Origin: Clostridia bacterium
Lineage (GTDB): Bacteria; Bacillota; Clostridia; Oscillospirales; Acutalibacteraceae
Direction of reading: 5' to 3'
Length of the DNA stretch: 5,051 nucleotides
NCBI GenBank assembly: GCA_017519685.1
Contig: JAFWRV010000359.1
Span: 1 to 5,051 of the forward strand
Part shown: in pieces, positions 1 to 5,051 of the stretch
Position numbering within the stretch: position 1 is the stretch's first letter
How the letters are laid out: every line of letters starts with the position of its first letter
Notes under the pieces: generated by a model
Seen by the model: the letters and a program-made list of their open reading frames with translations, nothing else
Database searches by the model: none
What the model was told of the DNA's origin: nothing
Made by a program: the position numbers and the translations under genes

Positions 1-1
1 C

Positions 2-139
2 AAGGTCAAAGCAAAGAGAGCGGCAGCGGCAAAAAGAGAAAAACAGAAGAAAGAAGAAAAGAGAAACGCGATATCTCTCCGCGGAAATTACGCGAAATCC
101 CGCCCCGCGGGCAGGAATCAGGGCAAAAAAGGCAGATAA
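2..139 (+). CDS. rnr: C-terminal tail of a probable RNase R (partial, 5' end outside window)
   Basis: An open frame enters from the left edge and stops with TAA at 137-139, giving 45 residues. The first part is a run of Lys, Arg, Ala and Glu (for example KVKAKRAAAAKREKQKKEEK); the end is Gly/Arg/Asn/Lys-rich (GRNQGKKGR). No catalytic domain is in view, so identity rests on context and composition. In many Firmicutes the gene directly before smpB is rnr, and RNase R, a 3'-5' exoribonuclease that degrades the mRNA released by trans-translation, commonly ends in a basic tail like this. The frame was chosen because its codons match the neighbouring genes; the other two frames are also open here but give less natural proteins. 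The gene lies 107 nt before smpB and no intrinsic terminator follows it, so cotranscription with smpB is possible. Confidence 0.55.
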   Translation, partial: KVKAKRAAAAKREKQKKEEKRNAISLRGNYAKSRPAGRNQGKKGR

Positions 140-234
140 AACCACACTTATTTGTTAATAATTTGTGAACTTTTTATTTAATTGCAACAATTCTTCTTTA
201 TTTTTTTACAGATATATGTTATTCTTCTTTGACT

Positions 235-249
235 GAAAGGATGAATATG
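235..249 (+). promoter_or_regulatory. Ribosome binding site that decides the smpB start
   Basis: The purine block GAAAGG at 235-240 abuts an ATG at 241 but lies 6 nt before the ATG at 247, which is normal Shine-Dalgarno spacing. This favours 247 over the in-frame ATG at 241 and the TTG at 229. The resulting protein begins MSKNEG. The stretch 140-234 before it is AT-rich and I see no convincing -35/-10 pair or terminator in it. Confidence 0.6.
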
Positions 250-705
250 AGCAAAAACGAGGGCATAAAGCCCGTCGCACAAAACAAAAAAGCATATCAC
301 GACTACTTCATTCTTGAAAAATATGAAGCGGGAATCGAGCTTTTCGGCACGGAGGTCAAATCCGTCAGAGCCGGAAAGATAAATCTCAAGGATTCCTGGT
401 GTCATGTCAGAAACGGCGAAATCTTCGCCATGGGTATGCACATAAGTCCTTATGAGCAGGGCAATATTTTCAACCGCGACCCGATGCGTGAGAAAAAACT
501 GCTGATGCACAAAAAGGAAATCAAACAGCTTTACGCGAAAATAAAGCAGGAAGGTCTTACCGTTATACCGCTGACCGTTTATTTTAAAAACGGCCGCGCC
601 AAACTCGAAATAGGCCTTTGCAAAGGTAAAAAACTTTATGACAAGCGTGAAGCGGCGGCTCAGAAGGAAGCCGAAAGAAAAATTGAACGCGGTATGCGTC
701 AATAA
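247..705 (+). CDS. smpB: SsrA-binding protein SmpB
   Basis: SmpB is the small RNA-binding partner of tmRNA. It binds the tRNA-like domain, places it in the A site of stalled ribosomes, and stands in for the missing anticodon arm. The 152-residue product has the usual family length. Recognisable blocks in order are NKKAYHDYFI (residues 13-22), the GIELFGTEVKSVRAGKINLKDS stretch starting near residue 29, YEQGNIFNRDP with the following basic REKKLLMHKKEI segment, and the C-terminal GKKLYDKR motif followed by a basic tail that is expected to run along the mRNA path of the small subunit. The start at 247 is set by GAAAGG at 235-240; upstream in-frame starts would add six residues. The stop codon is only 5 nt before mature tmRNA, so the two partners of trans-translation are directly adjacent and may be transcribed together. 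Confidence 0.96.
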   Translation: MSKNEGIKPVAQNKKAYHDYFILEKYEAGIELFGTEVKSVRAGKINLKDSWCHVRNGEIFAMGMHISPYEQGNIFNRDPMREKKLLMHKKEIKQLYAKIKQEGLTVIPLTVYFKNGRAKLEIGLCKGKKLYDKREAAAQKEAERKIERGMRQ

Positions 706-799
706 TATATGGGGATGAAAGGATTTCGACGGGGAATCCGAACCCGGATAAGCGAGTAGCGGCGCGGAACCGCTTTAAAAGCCGCAAACTTTAAATTTA

Positions 800-832
800 A
801 ACGACAACACTAAAGTTGCTCTTGCTGCTTAA
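800..832 (+). other. tmRNA proteolysis-tag reading frame (NDNTKVALAA)
   Basis: Reading back from TAA at 830-832 gives the codons for N-D-N-T-K-V-A-L-A-A. The C-terminal ALAA is the degradation signal recognised by ClpXP-type proteases, as in most bacterial tags. The resume codon is inferred to be AAC at 800-802, so the added peptide would be alanine (from the charged tmRNA) plus these ten residues. The same frame stays open upstream (L, N, L before it), so the exact resume codon is not certain. A GCA codon at 784-786 sits in a different frame and is not the resume codon for this tag. Confidence 0.75.
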
Positions 833-841
833 TTAAGCAGC
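824..841 (+). repeat. Perfect palindrome at the tmRNA tag stop codon (hairpin)
   Basis: GCTGCTTAATTAAGCAGC is an 18-nt perfect inverted repeat spanning the last two tag codons, the stop codon and the following bases. In tmRNAs the tag stop commonly lies in a helix of this type, so it is read as part of tmRNA structure, not as a protein-binding site. Confidence 0.75.
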
Positions 842-1098
842 CGTCTCTGCGCGGAGGACTGCGGCCGCGTATGAGGCGTCGATTAGCAGTGAACGTGAAC
901 GGGTAACGGCGGGTAGCCCGTCATGAACAACCTGTCTACTGAAATCATAAGCCCGTTTACCGGCGTATGACGGAGGGAATGACAAATGGTGAAATACACT
1001 CGTAGAAAGTCCCTGCGAAGGTTTTCCGGACGCGGTTTCGATTACCGCCATCTCCACCAGACTGTTAATAAACACTTTTATATAAGGAGGAATATTCC

Positions 1099-2250
1099 AT
1101 GAAAAAGGGCATCAACGCAACGGTTATTGCCACGGCTGTCATAGCGGTATGTCTTGTCGCAGTAATCGGCGTGCTCGGTTTCAGGGCTTCGAAAGCTCCC
1201 GGAGTTTCCGTCAATCCCACCGACCACGCGGATGAAAACAGTGTTGATTACAACACCATTGCCGATTTTGAGACATCGGAAAGCTCCACATCAAATTACA
1301 GCTATTATTACACAACGACAGCGCCTACCACATTTCAGGAAATCACTACGACCACTTCCGTTGCCACAAGTGTCCCCCTCAAGGTTGACACAATCATCGG
1401 AAATGTTCAGGAGAAAATAACCTCCGCTATTTCAACAACCGCCAAGGCGACTGAAAAAACGACAAAGCCGACTACCGCCGCGACTTCAACAGTTGTTGTC
1501 GAGGACGCGACCGTTCCCGTTCTCAATGAAGACGAGCTCTCCAAATCAAGCGCGGCGTCAGTCAAATCGGTCGCTGCCGCTACCGCGAACACCGACCTTC
1601 CCGATGATATGTATTTCGCCGGTCTTTACAGAATGGGCTATGATACAATCGGTACAAAGGGCTTTATCTTCAATGATGACACAAGTCCCAACTGCACACA
1701 GAGAAAATTCGGCTACAATGTTCTCTATGACGAGGGAGCAAAGCTTATAGATTTCAGCATTGAAACATCAAGAATCAAATTCAATTACGATAATAAAGCG
1801 TATATGCTCCAGATCTGGAAAGGTCAGTACATTTCCGGTGATATCGGAACCGTCGGCGGCGAGGTCGGCCTTTATACAAGACCCATCAACTCGACATCCG
1901 CGATCGGTCATTACAACTGCGCCGATGAAGACGACTGGCTCTATATGGAAATGACGGTCCTCTGGGATGAATTTGACGACGGCGTTTACCGCGCGCAGCT
2001 TACAAGAAAGTATGCAAAGCACTGGTGGGAAACAGGATATGTTGACGGCCAGCTCAAAAACAGAAGGGATTCATCCCCTCTCAGAATTCTCTCCAGAATA
2101 ACCTTCAAGGATGAAACTCAGGCAAAGGCGGTTCAGAACGCCATGATTAAAAACGGATTCAAAAACGTTTCCGATTTTGATCCCACAGTCAAGGATACTC
2201 TCAAGAGATACGGCAAGGATTTAATTTTCGTCTGGCAGGATGTCAGATAA
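1099..2250 (+). CDS. Secreted or membrane-anchored protein with Thr-rich linker and DUF4474-like domain (divergent paralogue)
   Basis: The 383-residue product is of unknown function. Residues 1-3 are MKK, followed by a hydrophobic helix to about residue 28. The Cys at 18 is preceded by IAV, a poor lipobox, so a signal anchor or ordinary signal peptide is more likely than lipidation. Residues about 30-165 are a Thr/Ser/Ala-rich, low-complexity linker with a Tyr cluster (SNYSYYYTTT). Residues about 166-383 form a domain that resembles DUF4474 as I remember that family: FGYNVLYDE, IKFNY, IWKGQY (W240), EVGLYT, YNCADEDDW (C274), HWWETGYV (W309-W310), GQL, RITFK, and a final strand IFVW at the extreme C terminus. 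It is clearly homologous to the two following genes but distant, and keeps only two of their domain cysteines (C199, C274). AAGGAGG at 1084-1090, 8 nt before the ATG, fixes the start. It lies 39 nt after ssrA with no terminator between, and 21 nt before the next gene. Confidence 0.88.
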   Translation: MKKGINATVIATAVIAVCLVAVIGVLGFRASKAPGVSVNPTDHADENSVDYNTIADFETSESSTSNYSYYYTTTAPTTFQEITTTTSVATSVPLKVDTIIGNVQEKITSAISTTAKATEKTTKPTTAATSTVVVEDATVPVLNEDELSKSSAASVKSVAAATANTDLPDDMYFAGLYRMGYDTIGTKGFIFNDDTSPNCTQRKFGYNVLYDEGAKLIDFSIETSRIKFNYDNKAYMLQIWKGQYISGDIGTVGGEVGLYTRPINSTSAIGHYNCADEDDWLYMEMTVLWDEFDDGVYRAQLTRKYAKHWWETGYVDGQLKNRRDSSPLRILSRITFKDETQAKAVQNAMIKNGFKNVSDFDPTVKDTLKRYGKDLIFVWQDVR

Positions 2251-2271
2251 GTTATATATGGAGGATAAAGT

Positions 2272-3525
2272 ATGAAAAAGAAAATCATTCTCATCGCAGC
2301 TTGCGCAATTCTTGTAATCGGCGGATGCGGAGCGGGCGTCGCAGTTATCAGAAACCGTAATATGGCAAAAGCTCCCGAAACTCCCACCGAAGTGAATGCG
2401 ACCTATGAAGAAGCAAACGAAGTGCCCGCAGATTTCACTATGCCTTCAACCGAAAACAGCACAACCCAGGAACAGACCACCGAAGGCGGCTTAATCGATA
2501 ACATTCTTAAGAATGTCAAAAAGACAACAGTCGCGGCTGTGAGAACCACCAGAAGAACCGTTGCGACAACCAAAAAAGCGGCAGCCAACAACGCTACCAC
2601 CAAAAAGGCAGCCAAAACAACAAAAGCCAATGAATCCGTAAGCGGTATTGTTAAGGATGCAATCGGCGACAACGCACAGCAGTCCTTCCTCGGTTACAGA
2701 TACTCAAGCGACGGCTACTACTACTGCGACGACAAAGACTGCTGGCAGAAAGATGTCGGCTACAACGAAGTTTACGACAAGTGGGCTCCCGTTGCCGCCA
2801 TGTATATCGACCAGATCCGTATCCGCTTCCAGTACGGCGGAAAGAACTGGATGGTACAGCTCTGGAAAGGTCAGTACGGCTATCTTCTTATCGGTGCCGA
2901 AATCGGTCTTTACACCTGCGACCTCAACGCTTATAAGGGCGAAACCGGAGATATCAACCATTTCCACTGCGCAGACAAATCCGACTGGCTCAAGATGCAG
3001 CTTGACTGCTACTTCTGCAAAGGCGGCAAAGGCACATACAAGAAGATATTCACAAGACCTTATGATACATATTGGTGGGCAACAGGCTTTGTCAAGGGTC
3101 AGCTTACCAAATATACCAACCCCAGAACCGAACTCAAGACCAGAAACAGAGTCACATTCAAATCAGAAGACCAGGCAAACCTTTTCGTTCAGGGTCTTAA
3201 GCAGAGCGGATTTGTCAGAGCCGCGAGCGCTGACAAGCTTGTCAACGATTCATACTATATGAACGGCAAGGATGTTTGGGTACTCTGGTACTCAAAACAT
3301 CACGACTGCTTCGTCGGATATGAGCACAACAGCACAACAGCCAAGGTTTCAACCACAGCCGCTCCTTCAACAACCGCTCCCACAACGGCTGCTCCGACTA
3401 CAACCGCTCCCACAACCGCTCCCACAACCGCTCCCTCAACACTCGCTCCCTCAACGGAAGCCCCCTCAACACAGGCTCCCGCTCCCACGGGAAATCAGCA
3501 GGAAACTCCCAACGCAGCCAACTGA
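2272..3525 (+). CDS. Probable surface lipoprotein with basic Thr/Ala/Lys linker, DUF4474-like domain and Pro/Thr/Ala-rich C-terminal tail
   Basis: The 417-residue product has no function I can assign. MKKK plus a hydrophobic stretch leads to IGGC (Cys19), an acceptable lipobox; hydrophobic residues continue to 26, so a signal anchor is also possible. Residues about 80-120 form a strongly basic linker of Lys, Arg, Thr and Ala. Residues 138-352 are the DUF4474-like domain: SFLGYRYS, VGYNEVYDKWAP, LWKGQY (W198), AEIGLYTC, HFHCADKSDW (C233), YWWATGFV (W268-W269), GQL, RVTFK and VWVLW. Seven domain cysteines are at 152, 157, 216, 233, 246, 249 and 346. Residues 353-417 form a repetitive Thr/Pro/Ala/Ser tail with no LPXTG motif or C-terminal membrane helix, so it is not a sortase substrate by sequence. 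GGAGG at 2260-2264, 7 nt before the ATG, sets the start. The 21-nt gap after the previous gene indicates one operon, closed by the terminator at 3536. The domain is about 82% identical to that of the next gene. Confidence 0.9.
   Translation: MKKKIILIAACAILVIGGCGAGVAVIRNRNMAKAPETPTEVNATYEEANEVPADFTMPSTENSTTQEQTTEGGLIDNILKNVKKTTVAAVRTTRRTVATTKKAAANNATTKKAAKTTKANESVSGIVKDAIGDNAQQSFLGYRYSSDGYYYCDDKDCWQKDVGYNEVYDKWAPVAAMYIDQIRIRFQYGGKNWMVQLWKGQYGYLLIGAEIGLYTCDLNAYKGETGDINHFHCADKSDWLKMQLDCYFCKGGKGTYKKIFTRPYDTYWWATGFVKGQLTKYTNPRTELKTRNRVTFKSEDQANLFVQGLKQSGFVRAASADKLVNDSYYMNGKDVWVLWYSKHHDCFVGYEHNSTTAKVSTTAAPSTTAPTTAAPTTTAPTTAPTTAPSTLAPSTEAPSTQAPAPTGNQQETPNAAN
3349..3490 (+). repeat. Tandem 12-nt and 15-nt repeats encoding a Thr/Pro/Ala tail
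   Basis: Within the end of the second paralogue, the 12-mer ACAACCGCTCCC occurs in three perfect tandem copies (3400-3435) and once more at 3370-3381, encoding TTAP units. These are followed by three 15-nt units (3436-3480) starting TCAAC and ending CCC, encoding STLAP, STEAP and STQAP. Such arrays tend to change length by slippage. At the protein level this looks like an extended wall-spanning or glycosylatable stalk; that role is inference. Confidence 0.85.
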
Positions 3526-3535
3526 TACACTTTTT

Positions 3536-3567
3536 ACGGCAGGTTCAATGAACCTGCCGTTTTTTTT
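3536..3567 (+). terminator. Strong intrinsic terminator after the two-gene operon
   Basis: ACGGCAGGTTCA (3536-3547) and TGAACCTGCCGT (3549-3560) are perfect inverted repeats, effectively a 10-bp stem with a 5-nt loop, followed by an unbroken run of eight T (3560-3567). It begins 10 nt after the stop codon at 3525. The bases on its left side give no T tract on the minus strand, so it acts on plus-strand transcripts. Confidence 0.93.
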
Positions 3568-3588
3568 ATGAAAATTTGCGAATTTTCC

Positions 3589-3617
3589 GTAACACATTCT
3601 TCGCTTGCGTGTATATA
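3589..3617 (+). promoter_or_regulatory. Possible sigma-A-type promoter for the third paralogue
   Basis: GTAACA (3589-3594) and TATATA (3612-3617) are spaced by 17 nt and each match the consensus at 4 of 6 positions. They sit in the only gap between the operon terminator and the third paralogue, which needs its own promoter if the terminator is efficient. The predicted start near 3624 would leave a leader of about 50 nt. This is a weak match and other sites are possible. Confidence 0.3.
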
Positions 3618-3626
3618 CCAATGAAG

Positions 3627-3640
3627 CCGCTCAAAAGCGG
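3627..3640 (+). other. Small hairpin in the leader of the third paralogue
   Basis: CCGCT (3627-3631) pairs with AGCGG (3636-3640) across the four-base loop CAAA. It ends 18 nt before the GGAGG ribosome binding site at 3659-3663. There is no T tract, so it is not a terminator. It may stabilise the transcript's 5' end or be incidental. Confidence 0.3.
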
Positions 3641-3672
3641 ACATAATTCGGGAAACACGGAGGTAAAGATCA

Positions 3673-4758
3673 ATGAAAAAGGAGATTATCGCAGTTACCG
3701 CCTGCGCAATAATGATTATCGGAGCTTGCGGCTCGACTGCCTCATTGCTCAAGAAACACAGTTACAATCCCGCTATTCCGGTAACAGCCGGTATAATTGC
3801 CGGGGAACCCGCACAAGAGGCGGAAAAGGAAACGTCAGCTGTCCGCGGCCGTGAAGAAAACTCCGTCACCGCCACAACAAACGCGGCTCAGATAAGCGTT
3901 ACGGGCACAAGATTAATCAGCGATATAAAAAAGACAACCTCCGCAGCAGTCGCGGCGACTCAAAAAGCTGTGACGGCCGCTGAAGCCGTAACGGAAGTCA
4001 TGCAGCAGACAAATGCCGTAAAATCATCGGGCAAGAAATTCAGCATACATGATTTGCTCGGCAAAGACGCAAAGCAGTCCTTCCTCGGTTACAGATATTC
4101 GGAGGACGGATACTATTACTGTGACGATAAAGACTGCTGGCAGAAAGATGTCGGCTACAACGAAGTTTATGACAAATGGGCGCCGGTGGTTATGATGTAT
4201 ATTGACCAGGTCCGCGTGCGTTTCGAGTATGAGGACAAAATCTGGATGGTTCAGCTCTGGAAAGGTCAGTACACCTTCCATCTGATAGGAGCGGAAATCG
4301 GTCTTTACACCTGCGAGCCGGAGGACTATACGGGTGAAGTCGGAGATATCAACCATTTCAACTGCGCGGATAAAGAGGACTGGCTCAAAATGCAGCTTGA
4401 CTGCTACTACTGCCGCGGAGGAAACGGCACTTATAAAAAGCTCTTCACCAGACCTTACGACACATACTGGTGGGCAACCGGCTTTGTTCAGGGTCAGCTC
4501 ACAAAGTACACCGCGCCGAGAGAAGAACTCAAGACCGGAAACAGAGTCACATTCAAAACGGAAGACCAGGCAAACCTTTTCGTTCAGGGTCTCAAGCAAA
4601 TCGGATTTGTCAGAGCCGCGGGCGAGGACAAGCTTGTCAATGATTCATATTATATGGAAGGCAAAGATGTCTGGGTTCTCTGGCACTCAATCAATCAGGA
4701 CTGCTTTGTCGGCTACACTCACGAGAAAGCCGCCGAGGCGACTTCAACAGACGCGTAA
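3673..4758 (+). CDS. Probable surface lipoprotein with Ala/Thr-rich linker and DUF4474-like domain
   Basis: The 361-residue product has no function I can assign. MKKE and a hydrophobic stretch lead to IGACGS with Cys19, the best lipobox of the three paralogues, so a lipoprotein is likely. Residues about 22-135 are an Ala/Thr/Glu-rich linker, less basic than that of the preceding gene. Residues 136-350 are the DUF4474-like domain, the same length as in the preceding paralogue without gaps and about 82% identical (38 differences counted by hand in 215). Shared landmarks are VGYNEVYDKWAP, LWKGQY (W196), AEIGLYTC, HFNCADKEDW (C231), YWWATGFV, QANLFVQGLKQ and VWVLW; all seven domain cysteines are kept (150, 155, 214, 231, 244, 247, 344). 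Only 11 residues follow the domain, without the Pro/Thr tail. GGAGG at 3659-3663, 9 nt before the ATG, supports the start. It lies 147 nt after the preceding gene, beyond a terminator, so it is probably transcribed separately. Confidence 0.9.
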   Translation: MKKEIIAVTACAIMIIGACGSTASLLKKHSYNPAIPVTAGIIAGEPAQEAEKETSAVRGREENSVTATTNAAQISVTGTRLISDIKKTTSAAVAATQKAVTAAEAVTEVMQQTNAVKSSGKKFSIHDLLGKDAKQSFLGYRYSEDGYYYCDDKDCWQKDVGYNEVYDKWAPVVMMYIDQVRVRFEYEDKIWMVQLWKGQYTFHLIGAEIGLYTCEPEDYTGEVGDINHFNCADKEDWLKMQLDCYYCRGGNGTYKKLFTRPYDTYWWATGFVQGQLTKYTAPREELKTGNRVTFKTEDQANLFVQGLKQIGFVRAAGEDKLVNDSYYMEGKDVWVLWHSINQDCFVGYTHEKAAEATSTDA

Positions 4759-4787
4759 TTGTTACGGTGCAATCTAATAAACAAAAA

Positions 4788-4813
4788 TCAGGCAGGTCAA
4801 ACGACCTGCCTGA
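4788..4813. terminator. Terminator hairpin between convergent genes, best oriented for enolase
   Basis: TCAGGCAGGTC (4788-4798) pairs perfectly with GACCTGCCTGA (4803-4813), an 11-bp stem with loop AAAC. On the plus strand it is followed only by ATCTGTTTTAAA, a weak T tract. On the minus strand it is followed by TTTTTGTTT (complement of 4779-4787), a better tract. It therefore probably ends the eno transcript efficiently and the third paralogue's transcript with lower efficiency. Confidence 0.85.
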
Positions 4814-4831
4814 ATCTGTTTTAAATACTTA

Positions 4832-5051
<220 letters not shown>

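Larger units (their letters stand above)
711..1059 (+). ncRNA. ssrA: Transfer-messenger RNA (tmRNA, ssrA), one-piece form
   Basis: tmRNA is charged with alanine, enters stalled ribosomes with SmpB and supplies a short reading frame that tags the nascent peptide for proteolysis. The 5' end GGGGATG (711-717) pairs with CATCTCC (1049-1055) to form the 7-bp acceptor stem, with one G-U pair, and the 3' ACCA (1056-1059) is encoded. A 5-bp T stem, GCGGT/ACCGC (1032-1036 with 1044-1048), encloses the loop TTCGATT. The characteristic 5' segment GGATTTCGACGGGG follows the acceptor strand. The tag frame ends at TAA 830-832. GCGGC at 759-763 can pair with GCCGC at 781-785 just before the tag, consistent with the first pseudoknot. 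The length, 349 nt, is typical of one-piece bacterial tmRNA. The 5' end is 5 nt after smpB, so it is either processed from a smpB transcript or started from a promoter inside smpB. No intrinsic terminator follows. Confidence 0.95.

Noticed and set aside
140..234. Promoter or terminator in the AT-rich gap before smpB
   Set aside because: Several TTG and TAT-like hexamers occur by composition alone, but none pair at proper spacing with good matches, and there is no stem with a T tract.
178..702. 174-residue open frame on the minus strand over smpB
   Set aside because: SmpB on the plus strand is unmistakable; the antisense frame shows no recognisable motif and is a shadow.
833..1075. 80-residue minus-strand frame across ssrA
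   Set aside because: The region is a structured tmRNA with matching acceptor and T stems; the frame is incidental.
3300..3488. Minus-strand frame encoding VEGASVEGAVVGAVV-type repeats
   Set aside because: It is the complement of the Thr/Pro-encoding repeats and simply inherits their periodicity.
3349..3490. Short direct repeats as a possible CRISPR array
   Set aside because: The units are 12 and 15 nt, contiguous without unique spacers, in frame, and coding.
3460..3525. LPXTG-type sorting signal at the end of the second paralogue
   Set aside because: The C terminus (GNQQETPNAAN) has no LPXTG-like motif, hydrophobic helix or basic tail.
4024..4599. 191-residue open frame on the minus strand inside the third paralogue
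   Set aside because: It is fully antisense to a well-supported gene, has no clear ribosome binding site, and parallels a shorter antisense frame in the second paralogue, as expected when homologous genes share codon bias.
1049..4758. ssrA as an integration site, with the paralogue trio as a genomic island
   Set aside because: The 3' end of tmRNA is a common attachment site, but I found no second copy of its terminal sequence downstream in this window and no integrase. The genes also have codon use and ribosome binding sites like their neighbours.

Overview
The window looks like a chromosomal segment of a Firmicute of the class Clostridia, probably a Ruminococcus/Oscillospiraceae relative. 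This is an inference from three things: the conserved order (RNase R-like tail)-smpB-ssrA, strong GGAGG ribosome binding sites, and secreted proteins with long Thr/Ala/Lys-rich linkers carrying a domain I associate with Clostridia.

Layout from left to right. Positions 1-139 hold the lysine-rich C-terminal tail of a gene that is probably rnr (RNase R). Positions 247-705 encode SmpB. After a 5-nt gap, positions 711-1059 are a complete one-piece tmRNA (ssrA) with an encoded CCA end and a tag reading frame ending in NDNTKVALAA. Only 39 nt later, with no visible terminator between, begins the first of three same-strand paralogous genes for secreted or membrane-tethered proteins (1099-2250, 2272-3525, 3673-4758). 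The first two are 21 nt apart and form an operon closed by a strong intrinsic terminator at 3536-3567. The third has its own leader and possible promoter. A hairpin at 4788-4813 separates it from a convergent minus-strand gene, the 3' end of enolase (eno, 4832-5051).

The left part is the trans-translation module: SmpB binds tmRNA to rescue stalled ribosomes, and RNase R degrades the defective mRNA. The central trio is the unusual part. Each protein has a short N-terminal hydrophobic segment (a plausible lipobox in the second and third), a Thr/Ala/Lys-rich low-complexity linker, and a C-terminal domain of about 215 residues that resembles the uncharacterised DUF4474 family as I remember it. 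The second and third domains are about 82% identical by hand alignment and have the same length without gaps. The first is a clear but distant relative. No function can be assigned to the trio; they are best described as a locally expanded family of cell-surface proteins between two housekeeping loci (ssrA and eno).
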